From positions 23,606,546-23,670,545 of the forward strand of contig HG738137.1 in NCBI GenBank assembly GCA_000499405.2: 64,000 nucleotides of DNA, given 5' to 3'. The notes under the pieces were generated by a model that was not told where the DNA came from, did no database searches, and was given only the letters and a program-made list of their open reading frames with translations. This DNA comes from Onchocerca volvulus. Taxonomy: Eukaryota; Nematoda; Chromadorea; Rhabditida; Onchocercidae. The translations under genes were made by a program, and so were the position numbers. This document shows positions 10,883-29,918 of the stretch, one piece after another. How positions within the stretch are numbered: position 1 is the stretch's first letter; the number at the start of each line of letters is the position of its first letter.

Positions 10883-13426
10883 ATGAATTCAACACTTGAT
10901 CAAAAAACATCAAATGCTGATCCAGACGACAAAGAAATGATCTATGAAAAGGTGAATGCATACTATTTGTGTAAAAATTCTTTATCAGAAAGCTTGCATT
11001 AAATATAAAAATTTGACACTAAGATAATTGATATTGAACTTTAATAAACTATCGTTAACTAATACCATCGGTCGAAGAACAATATTTCCTGTCCGATCTT
11101 GTTTTATTCCAATCCTATGCGTGTGCGCATGTCTTATCCTAACCTGTGTTACCATTATTCCATCCGAATTCATCCTTTCCTACCATATATTCTCGTATTT
11201 TATTCCACCATATCTTTAGTTCTATCTTGTTTCATTTGTCCATTTCGTAGATAACGTAATCATTCTTATAAACATTAAGATAAATGCAAAAAATCAGTTA
11301 TGCTGGTTGAGTTAAAACAACAATTAAATATCATACTGTAATTTTCAACCGGATAGTTATTTTCTGACTGCATAGTAAGAGACTGATTAAAAAGGACATA
11401 CATAGTTAGTTATATAGTTTTAATTTTCCAAAGAAAATGTTTTAAATTCCGGTTTCTCTCATTTTCTTGTTATGTTTACTTTTTTTTTTTTCATTAACTC
11501 ATTTTGTTGAGTAAGTAACAGCGAAAAAAAAGTCCGTAGTATACTGATTATTAGGTTTTTTTTTTTTTTTTTTTCATTCCTTACAACAAAGTATTGCTAT
11601 TTCGAAATTAATTATTTCAGGCTAAAGCGTATTGGGCATCAGTATCTTGTAATGTTAATGGTATGCTTGGAGGCTTCGCTCATCTTCATGTACCCGATAT
11701 TCATGCTTCCAAACATTTTATTAATCTATTGAAAGCTAAAGTTCGTCCTGACTTTATCTCTTTACTGAGATATCTAATCATATGATGCTATTAACTGATT
11801 CAGCAACCTTTTATTAACGAATTGTGTAATTCAAACTTGTTTCACATTTTAGTGTTTTAACTCATGTTAAAAAATACCGATAAATCCTTTTTTATGCAGC
11901 AAGTGAAATATCTTCTGCATGTGATAAATTGAAGCGCAAGTACTTCGTATTATTTGTTAAAATTCAAATACATTTATTTGTAATGCCATTTTATTTAGGG
12001 AATGTTGACAAAATCCGAACGAGCAGTTGATTGTGGATGTGGCATAGGACGTGTTACCAAGCATCTTTTATTACCATTGTTTGATTTGGTGGATATGGTA
12101 GATGTTACTGAAAGTTTCATTCAAGGTAATGAATCTCTACTTATTACTTTTTTGCTAATATCCTATTCAAAAAAAAATTCTGTATCATTCTGCTATAAAA
12201 CAAGTAATTTTTCTATGCAACTTTTCTTTAATATATAACTGTTATGAATACTAATAATACACTAAAATAATGACTAATGAGCGATAAATGATAATAATGC
12301 TAGTAATGATTACTAAATTATAACGGCAATAGTATTATTATGAGTGATAACGATTGGTGAATATAACATTATTGATTAGTAGTGATAATTTTTATGGATT
12401 GTTTTCACTGTAGCGAACAAAAACAATTATACAGGATTGGAAAATTCTCGAACATTGAGTGGTACTGCGGTTATTTTGAAATTACTTTAACCATTATTCT
12501 AGAATCTACCAATTATATTGGTGAAGAGAACAGCCGGATTGGTAATAAGTTTGTATGCAGTTTGCAGCAGTTCGAACCATCATCTTGTCATTATGATCTC
12601 ATATGGATACAGTGGGTTACCGGTCATCTAACCAATGACGATTTCTGTAAATTCCTCCAACGATGTAAGGTGAGTTTTGATTGCTAGGTAACTAGAAGTC
12701 ATGAATATATTTATAATTGATATAAAATTATGATAAGTCAAAGTCTATAAAAAAAATTCCGAGTAGTCTCTTTTAGTTGCTATGGCATTTTATCTAACAT
12801 TTTTCTGACAGGACCTTTTTTATTGCTACACATTGATCCATCTAAAAAAATTGATTATTCGAATTCAGAATTTATTGTTTATAATTATTCCAGAACTTCA
12901 TCCTTTTCATTTATTTAAATGAATGCATTTATGACACTAATAACTTATAATAAGATTAATAATATCATAACACGATTCATTCAAATAGTATTTGATGAAT
13001 ATCAAATCTTATATCGATATAGGAAAATATCCATTAGATAAAAATGGAATTGGGACAGCAGATAGAACCTTATTTCAATATATAAGTAAAAGAAAAGAGA
13101 TAAGTTTTAGTTTGTTCTTCTTTGAATGAAGAAGATCGTAACAAAATTTTCTTTGATTTGATAGAGAAATGAAGTTTATATTTTATGGAATTGGCGTGGT
13201 CATTTTTCAGGAAAGTTTGAAAGAGAATGGTGTTATTGTTCTAAAGGAAAACGTTTCATCCTCTGAGGATGGATACGATTTTGATGAAGAAGATAATAGT
13301 TGGACGCGTCCCAAGAATGCATTATTGCAACTCTTCCGAAATGCAGGTCTTACATTAATGGCTGAAAAGAAGCAGCAGAATTTTCCGAAAGGAATGCTTC
13401 CTGTATATATGTTTGGATTGCGATAA
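10883..13426 (+). CDS. Alpha-N-terminal protein methyltransferase (NTMT1/NRMT family)
   Basis: This SAM-dependent enzyme methylates the alpha-amino group of proteins beginning X-Pro-Lys/Arg after Met removal (RCC1, histone-like targets), mostly in the nucleus. Exons: 10883-10951, 11621-11740, 11999-12125, 12503-12669, 13211-13426, giving 232 aa (human about 223). Family blocks: EKAKAYWASVSCNVNGMLGG across exon 1/2, the SAM motif AVDCGCGIGRVTKHLLLPLF, VDMVDVTESFI, and YDLIWIQWVTGHLTNDDFC with the conserved His. These are followed by VIVLKEN and an acidic YDFDEEDNSW loop where the human active-site acids lie. All junctions keep phase. Intron 1 is 669 bp. An ATG at 10808 is in frame and would make 257 aa; 10883 is preferred because the length then matches the family. 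Confidence 0.9.
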
Positions 13427-14086
13427 TGGAAACATTTACAAAAAGTGTATATGCTTACATTATAGGTTTTAAATATATTTCATTCTTTTTCTCAATCTTT
13501 TTGGCTGTTTGTTTTTCATTTTGTTGTCACAAATTTTCAAAATAAAAGATGTTTATGTGTTCTGTTGGTATCATTTCAAAGTTGAATAATTACTTTCATA
13601 AGTGATACATTTTCTCATTAATCAACTCAAAAATATTTTGAGCAAAGAAGAAAAGTTCCCGAATCCGGTTTTTTTTTTCTCAACTTTATTATTGTATATG
13701 AAGTTGACAATGACCTGAATCTGTATTCGGAATATGCATATTAGATAAATGTAAGATTAATGTCATTTTTAACATCGACAACAATCACTGGATAAATTAA
13801 GTGATAGGATTTAATTTTTCTTTTGAGGACATGCGCATATCCAATGTATCGTATGAATATGCTAAAATTTTCTGTTTTCTTAGGAACGAAAAGACGACTC
13901 ACGGTTTTTGGCATGGAACATAATCAGTTATAAAGGAATATTTTCGACTGTTTTCTGAATAATAGAATTTTAAAAAATATGAAAAAGCTTCTGTCTGAAC
14001 ATTATTAATCAGCAACAAGACTAGCAATAATTTATGACAACAGCACTGCAACAGTAAACTGAGCTATATATGCATATTATTTAACA
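13427..14086. other. Intergenic region between NTMT1-like and RABL6-like genes
   Basis: 660 bp, same-strand neighbours. It contains the NTMT1 polyadenylation signal and should contain the RABL6 promoter. AT-rich, no coding signal seen. The spacing is larger than the ~100 bp usual within nematode operons. Confidence 0.55.
13541..13546 (+). terminator. Polyadenylation signal AATAAA of the NTMT1-like gene
   Basis: Canonical AATAAA 115 nt after the NTMT1-like stop codon, in an otherwise AT-rich 3'UTR. Confidence 0.5.
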
Positions 14087-22305
<8,219 letters not shown>

Positions 22306-23284
22306 TAATTTTGTAATATTAAACCTGATTTCGTGCAAACGATTTTTCACTGTCATTGTAATAAATGATTTTTGCAAACTTTCATCATAAAAATTACCTG
22401 TCTCATTCATTTCTATAATTAATTGCAAATTATTAAAAAAATGTATGGTTACAGTAGGTCATGCGAGAAGTCCACGAAAACTATCAGTGCCAAGTACTAA
22501 TTCAGATTGTTAAGTCTTAATTGTTCAACAGCAATTATTGATGATATTTTATAGGCTTATTTAAAAATTCTAGAAATATAATCTGTTATCTCTCTTGATA
22601 TCATTTAGTGAAATTGGTTCTTCCTATCATTAGTGAAATGTTCATGTGAAATTTCTTGGGAATAATTGACCTTACGTGCCCTCGATCGTTTTCAACTTTC
22701 CATATATATAAAATGCTGTCTGTAATACTTCATTTGGTTAATTATTTATCTCGACGAATTTATATGATTTGATTTTATAAAAATGTTTTCTAATTAAAGT
22801 CTGAAAGTTTAGAGTGTTCAATATTAATAAAGAGGAAGACAAGTCGTAAAACTTGCTCGTTGATGTTTGACTTTGTTATTCCACACAAACTTTAGATTTT
22901 ATTCCTTACAACTTTTTTGGAGAAAATCATAGAATGGAGATTGATTCGTCCTGGAATAGCGATGCGGAGCATTTTAGGATACTCTAGAAAAATAAATAGA
23001 TAGGTACAGGTACTTTCACAATAAGACAAGTTATTGGCCGCAGGGCCGACTTTATATTTCTAACATGTCCTTGCCTGAAATGAAGGAAGTTTAGAAATAT
23101 TTGGATTTTGTCGGGACTTGGTTAATTTGGTTGCAGTGCTGAGAATCATGTTCAAGTTGCCAACTGTTAGTCTAGTAGCCAACTGAATATATGTGACATC
23201 ATAACGTGCGCGAGTTACTAAAAGTAAATGACATAATTAGGAGTTTTATATGTATTATTTGAAATTTAAAGGTACGTTGAAGAA
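22306..23284. other. Intergenic region between RABL6-like and WBP4-like genes
   Basis: 979 bp, same-strand neighbours. It holds the RABL6 polyadenylation signal at 22360 and a slightly GC-richer stretch at 23030-23215 just upstream of WBP4, a likely promoter area. No coding gene seen. Confidence 0.5.
22360..22365 (+). terminator. Polyadenylation signal AATAAA of the RABL6-like gene
   Basis: Canonical AATAAA 55 nt after the TAA at 22303-22305. Confidence 0.6.
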
Positions 23285-26200
23285 ATGACAGATGTATGGA
23301 AGTCAAATGCGCGAAAATTTTGCGAAATATGTAAGGTAAGTAATTCCAAGAATTACTTATTCCACTCTATTGTGATTCTTGTAACAGTAACAAGTGATTA
23401 AAAATGAGTAAGAGATGTTGTTTTGATATAATGAATAGTTGTAATTAAGAAGAAAATAGATTCCATAATGACATATTCTTTTTAGCTTTCTTCTTTTCTT
23501 TTTTCTTGTAGTCAGAAAAAGCTAGAATTCACCCTATAGATGGCGAATGGAGTTGGAAAAGTCAAATTTAAGAGTTGTTTTGTATTATTGAGGAAATGAA
23601 GACGAACGATGCTCTGTTTGATTTGCAGGTATGGTTTGCGGACAATCGAGTTAGCATAGAGCATCATGAAGGAGGACAGAAACATAAAGCCGCTATCCAG
23701 GCTAAACTACGAGAGCTTGGTAAACAAAACAAACAAAAAGAAAAAGAGGTTGATATTTTACAATTTATTCATTCTTGTATACTGCGAATATAATCCTACA
23801 TTTTCTGTAGAAAAATATGTTAGAAAAGATTTACAAAAATGAGATGAATGAAAGAGAGATGATTGTTGGAAAACGATTAGGTTACCTATTTTTCTTTAAA
23901 TACACTATTTTCATCATTTTACTCTAAATTATGTGGAATTTGATGTAATGGTTGAAATTTGCAGCAGAGTGATTTGAAAGCTACCTTAGCGATGATGGAA
24001 TCCGCGGCAAGCAAATGTATGGGAATTGGTGATTCATGTCCTTCGGGTTCGTAAAAACTTTTTTTTTTAAATTTTAAAATCGAAAATTGCGATATGTGGA
24101 ATAAAATATGGATCAGAACGAGATATTTGATCAAAATCAGGATAATTTATAAAAATGAAATTTCAGCGGGAATAGTTGGTCCGATGCCGAAACCGAAAAA
24201 GTACATGGATCCGCGAGCACACAGTGCTTCGATCGCTGAAATGGCTCGTCAGATGGCGCAGCGAAGGAAGGAGGTTAGTTTTTATGTAGTAAGTATAGAA
24301 ATTCGAAATTTTTTCAAATTATATTGTATAGGTTGGTTGGTTATTAAAATATATTTTGATCGCTGGTATTAGAGACATCACTTTTTCAGCAGGAATTAGA
24401 ACGAACGAAAGCAGAACATAAAACAGAAAGTGGAGAATGTGGTCCAGAAGGTGAAACAGTTTGGGTTGAAGCTAAGGCGAACAATGGTACATTGTATTAT
24501 TTTCATATGTACAGCGGAGGTATGATTTATGGATTAACTCATCATTCATTAATTAAAGTATCTGTAGCTTTATCTTTTTAAATGTAGCTTATTTGTTTAT
24601 TTATTTACTTATATTATTTATTTACCTGCACTTTAATTTTTTATGTCCCTCATTTGACTTGCTGATTTATAGCTTACTCACTTCATTAATTATTTTACAG
24701 TAACCGTTTGGGAACGACCCGAGAATTACTACACAGCAGAGCAATATGCCATGAAATTAGCTATGATGGAAAATAACAGTGATGCAATGGCTAAAAATCA
24801 AATTACTGAACCAAATAAATTGAAATCAGGTATTTTGATTTCTTTTTAAAGGAAGTAGTTTGCAGTCTTTTTTTTCTTGAATCTCAATTTGAGTCAGATA
24901 TAGTAATTCCTGGTCCAACTCTTATAAATAAGGGATAACTAAACCAACTTAATGTATTACTATCGGATTTGTGTTTTCAGTGGACAGTAATTATTGAAAG
25001 CTATTCCTTGTTCCCCTTGTTAATTAATTTTGAAGTACTTTTCTATTTTCTATTTGCACTATTTTCCCCTACTTCTTAAAAATGTTCATGGGATGGTTCG
25101 AGAACAATTCACAGCATTAAGAATTAATTTGCAGAATTACGTCGTCATTGGAGACAGCAGGATACTCAAGGAATTAATAAATCGCAAAGTTCTTTTTCAC
25201 AGAGTAAAATTGCAAAAAAACCTCCAGAAAAAAGCAACACAGAACAAATCTCGTCAAGTAAATCTCTTTCTGAACATTACATTATTTCCTGTAGATTATT
25301 ATTTTATTTACTTATTGCAAGTTTAAATACGCATTTGTTTTGTTGAATAGAGTTTTCTTTTTCAGATATTCAAGGTCCAAGTACTTGTCAATCAATTGCC
25401 ATAAATGAGATACGAGAAACTTTCTCTGAAGAGCCACAAATAATGAAATTTGATCCAGAAATAGATGCTACAAATTTCGTTGTCAATGAATGTGATATTC
25501 CTTTACCTCCGTCTTCTCAGGTGGCAATTTTCAAGAAAGATTTTTCTGAATGAAGTATATTTTTTGTGGACATTCACAATAGCGCCCTTTACGATTTTTA
25601 CATCAATCATCTTTTATCCTCTCGTTTTCTAATTGTCCATTTGATAGAGTCAGACCGTTGTTACAAAATTTTATATTGGTCAAAATTGTCCGCATAGTAG
25701 GAAAATTAATTTGAAATTGTGGCAAATGATTTGCGGATTAAATTTTTTTTTTTTTTATTTGGTATTTCCTAGTTATTTAGTCAGCATGAGTTTTGTTTCA
25801 GGATTCAGACCAACAGAAGCTGGCACTCAACTTGGCGATGAAGGAGGAGATATCGGAAGGAAGCAGTTGTAGTCAGACTATTCTGGATGATTATTCGAGT
25901 ACTGGAGGCGAATATGTTAAAGTCAAAAATGAAACAGAAAATAGAGTTATTGAAAAGACTGTAGAAGAAAATAAGTCATTACGATCCGGTCCGTACGGTC
26001 CGTGGGTACCAGTAGAGAAAGTTCCGGAAAAGCCAAAAGTGTCAGCAGTTTTTTGTCTTTCTTGATAATTTTTCAAATTATCGATAAAATACGCATAAAA
26101 TAAGTATGATGTAGATCATAACATGCGTGACAGCTTTTTAAAGAATGTTTTGTACTAAAATTTAGTTTTGATTGAAAGATAAACATTGATTCAGAGTTTA

Positions 26201-26470
26201 TCAATTCGAGAAATTTGCATTTAATGAGATGCTTAAATTGATGCGCTGATAAAGCTCTTATTAGATGAATTACTTGTTTTCAGGGACTGGGAATTACCTA
26301 CTGAAGGACAAGGGCAAAAACGAGCCAGTGAACCGATATTGGCACCAGAAGATCTCATCACATTTGGTGATAAAAGTGCAGTGATAAAACGAAAAAAGAT
26401 AGATGGACCCATTGAATTCAGGAAAAGGAAAACAATGATTAAGACTAGACAACCTATTAATGATCAATAG
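23285..26470 (+). CDS. WBP4/FBP21-like spliceosomal WW-domain protein
   Basis: WBP4 is an early-spliceosome component that binds Pro-rich splicing factors (SmB, U1C, SF1) through WW domains. Ten exons: 23285-23335, 23629-23748, 23965-24046, 24167-24273, 24390-24519, 24701-24829, 25135-25257, 25366-25520, 25802-26040, 26284-26470, summing to 441 codons (440 aa). The N-terminus is a U1C/matrin-type zinc finger: KFCEICKVWFADNR, then HHEGGQKHK (Cys2His2), nearly as in human. A WW domain follows across exons 5/6: TVWVEAKANNGTLYYFHMYS then TVWERPENYY. I find only this one WW domain; human WBP4 has two. The C-terminus has the family element GPYGPWVPVEKV and a basic tail (KRKKIDGP, FRKRK). Exon 9 is ended at donor GTCAGC (26041) because only phase 2 gives KVDWELP in exon 10. 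The ATG is the first in frame and aligns with the human start. Confidence 0.9.
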
Positions 26471-27943
26471 CAGAAGCAAATTTTTTGAATATTATTCCCA
26501 GTCCTCCATTATATTATTTTCGTGACAATTTTATGAATTCTTTGGTTATTTGATTTAATAGTCAGTTTATTATATGTTGTAAGGCAGGCTCTTCAGTTAT
26601 TTCTCAAAGAACCTGCCTTGTAAGAATACTGTGTGACAGATGTTAATCCCTATGATTTGACTTATGCGTAATCTCGTTTATTCGTTTTCCCGAATTATTT
26701 TAACTTGTGTTGTTATTGCTGATGCTACGATCAATAATATGTGAACGCTGACGAACGCCATCTCTTTCCTTGTGTTCTTCTGTAATATGCAGATATCGAC
26801 TGATATTCACAGAAGAAGACGTCAGATGAAAATTTATTTCATCATGAACGTTAGATAACATATTGATTGGTCGTTTTAGTTGACATTATATACAAACTTT
26901 CGGTTTGCCAGATCATTTATTGATAAACGATGAAGATTGTCTGAAGTTATATTACATCTCTTCTTGTTTCCCAAATTTTTTTATCATTAATATTTAGTTG
27001 AAATTTTTTAACGAGAAAAGAAAAGAATGAATGTTGTCGTAGTGTATTTTGCACTACAGTTTCTCCATTTATTCATTCAGTTGTATCAGTGAAATTTCTT
27101 CCTCAGTCTTTCATTTTGGACCGGTATTTTCATGATTTTTTTTTTCCTTCTTTCATCTCCACTTTTCTGCTCGCTTTTACAAAAAAAAAAGAAAAAGAAA
27201 AAAAAAAATTCTCTACCGATATAAACACAAAATAGAAACAGATAGGGTCTGCAACGTACAAGTATACATTTATAAAAATACTTAAATACACAAATATGAT
27301 AGATATGCTAACATACACATACATAAAATGCTGAAATCGATCCATTGATGTACATAAGAGAAAGTAATGTACGAAAGCAAACTAACATAATCGTTTCGTT
27401 TTCAGTGTTTTCCGTGATGCTAAGTCTTTGTTGGATTAATTTATTTTGTCCTTTGGGGAAGAAATGTATCAGTTCGCTTGTCATCATGTTCGTTTCTTAA
27501 TATATGTATGTGAAGTAAATTTATAAAATATATGATTATTAATAGTATATTCTGGTTTTTTTTTTAATATTTGTATGAGAAATAAATAGAAACTATCACT
27601 TATAATGGAATAAGATATATGAGATCAGAAAAAAGAGAGAGAAATATTTAAACTAAAGAAGATGAGAGAGAAATTAAAATGCTTGAAAGTTGGAGAAAAT
27701 GAAAAAATTGAAAGTAAACAAGATATTTTAATTGAATAACGAATGTATCTTTCAATAATTTCCCCAAGAAATTTTGCTGATATTTGTAATTGCACGTCAA
27801 AAGTTAATAATTTGCTCTATTAACCTATTTTATAAGATGATAAAATAAAATTTTTGGACCAAAATTGCTAATATTTCAAGTATGTCATCAATTATATACG
27901 ATATGCGATATATATATATCAACTATCATTTGGTATAAGATTT
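26471..27943. other. Intergenic region downstream of WBP4
   Basis: 1.5 kb of AT-rich DNA with poly-A/T runs and 3'UTR-like sequence. No coding stretch is supported. An ORF at 27130-27345 (-) is low-complexity Phe/Tyr text from AT-rich DNA. Confidence 0.5.
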
Positions 27944-28910
27944 TTATCCATTTTGATACGGTTCAGCGATATCGTAGATCCTAGGTTTGAAGAAATATCC
28001 TGGATTCATATCATTCTGAGAAATAAATCCCATATATTTTGTTTAGCACTATTCATTTATGTATCATTTTTATATAATTTTTAAAAATTCTAAACATTAC
28101 ATCAAATTTTTAAAATTTATTTTAGAGTATATTTTAGAAAACATTTTAAAATTTTTATAAGATTTAGATTTGTTCCAAATTTGATCAATCTATTGTAATT
28201 TGAGATCGAAAAAAAAAAAAGGTACTGTGAATATATATGTATATAGTATGAAACATATAAGATTAGATAAGAATTTAGAAAGATTAATCTTTTAATAATT
28301 CATTAAACATTATAATTTTAATGAATTATTACTACATTACTCTTCGTGAAATAATATTCATGAGGAAATAAATTAAATGTTTAATTCTGTGTTGCGTAAC
28401 CATGGACCACAATTGCTATCGTTCCACTGAAATATATATCTTCATTCGTCTATTTTGGATAACCTATTAATTAGAAAATGTATAGTTGGTAAAAAATTTA
28501 ATTAGAAAATGTACAATTAGTAAAAATTGATTAATGGAAACGATAATGATTGATTTATAATTTAATAATTATTGTCAATTTTTTAGTCGAAAATTTTCGA
28601 CAGAATTACATTGAAGAAATATTATTTAACTAAAGAAAATTATGATGTATTATGATATTATGATACATGTTGATTTATGATATACGATATATGATAAATA
28701 AAGTTTAAAGTAGTGATAATTGGTTGATAATGGTGATAATTGATTAACTTACGTTAGTTTTTTCTTTTTACTTTTCACATATTTTTCAAAATATAACGTT
28801 GTAGTAATGATTAATAATTCCATTCCCATATACACTGAGAAGTAATCATATACTATAAAGAAGAAAGCACAAACATATCCACGAATTGATCCCGAGATTT
28901 CGCAAATCAT
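27944..28910 (-). CDS. Candidate small membrane-protein gene (about 81 aa), unrecognised
   Basis: The minus strand reads an ATG at 28910 followed by 52 codons, ending at CTAAC|GTAAGT (exon 28753-28910). The peptide has hydrophobic stretches (YVCAFFFIVYDYFSVYMGME, then LLIITTTLYF) and a Lys-rich end (KYVKSKKKKL). After TTTCAG at 28427 a 16- or 19-nt exon (28408/28411-28426) continues in phase. After TTCTCAG a last exon (27944-28015) encodes NDMNPGYFFKPRIYDIAEPY and stops. All junctions keep frame, and an acceptor-like ATTATAG precedes the ATG. The micro-exon and lack of known homology keep confidence low. On the other strand a 32-codon open stretch overlaps the 5' end. Confidence 0.3.
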
Positions 28911-29918
28911 GGACGAGAGATATAGCTGGTATTTTCCGGTCGGCCGATTCCTATAATAATATTTCTATGTAACGTTTATGATTGGATAGTTTCCTTCTGT
29001 CGTGACGTGTTCTTTCACGTCTTTTTCTCTGCTATGACGTGTTCAGGTCTTTTCTTCTATAAAATTATGTAATTTGCTTATTTTATAAATGTCCGGTACT
29101 TATTATATGCCTTTACTTTCATCGGAATGATTTTTGTGGACGTACTTAACGTCTCTGATAAAACTGATAAGAATGATTCAATAACCTGATTTGTAGCTGT
29201 ACAGGCGTCCGTTCATCATGTTGCTTTAAGAAATTGTTTGGACAAGTTCATATGAATTATTTACTCAATGATTAGATGCATAATAGATGGGTGGGAAATA
29301 GCACGTGATTTTCACGTGATTCATATGACACCAAATTTTTTTTGTTTACTAAAAATTTTCTTTTTTTTTGTTTGAACTTTATTTTTTCATGAACACGACT
29401 GAAGCATACGCTGTTGTTGAGTGATAGTATGACAGATATCATTCGTTAACTATGAATTGTTGTACTATTTTGCTTTGTGTGATTATTGATCATTTTCATT
29501 AACTGGTAATATCTGGGAAATGTTTTTCTGCAAAAAGTGAAGAAAGTTTAGTAAGTAATGTGGCATGATTGTTATATTGTTTATCTATGTAATCATGTGG
29601 TTAACTTCGCAGAAGCATTTTCCCCAAAAAAAAAAAAAAAATAAAAGAAAAGGCAACGTTGAATCACGTTTATTGTTATTTCTGTTGTCTCATTTCCTTG
29701 CACTTTTGATAAATCTTATAATACATATTAGAATAATATTGGTTACTAGCACATTGTTCAGTTATTCAAGCTTCTGTTTAGACAAAATCTCGAGATTTGT
29801 TATTCATCATTATAAGAAGATAGCATGAAGTGAGTGTATAATTGATGTTTCAGGTATATTTCGACTTGAATGAATAGTGTGAGTAGACGATATTAATTTG
29901 ATTTTACTGGTGGTCTAA
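28911..29918. other. Upstream region of the EEIG-like gene, with paired E-boxes
   Basis: 1 kb between the candidate small gene (-) and the EEIG-like ATG. It contains a GC-richer patch at 28911-28950, repeated GACGTGTTC phrases at 29003 and 29036, and the paired CACGTG elements at 29302-29318. No further coding region seen; the ORF at 29565-29828 is poly-A/T driven. Confidence 0.5.
29302..29318. promoter_or_regulatory. Two CACGTG E-boxes, 11 bp apart
   Basis: GCACGTGATTTTCACGTGAT holds two palindromic CACGTG cores in direct CACGTGAT repeats, with a CATATG a few bases on. This is a bHLH (HLH-30/TFEB, MXL/MDL-type) binding arrangement about 600 bp upstream of the EEIG-like start. A single copy of TTTTCACGTGATT also occurs near 60307-60319 upstream of unc-45. 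Confidence 0.45.

Noticed and set aside
11860..11930. Extra NTMT1 exon after TTTTTATGCAG near 11900
   Set aside because: Including it breaks the frame into the SAM-motif exon, whereas joining 11740 directly to 11999 keeps phase and family alignment.
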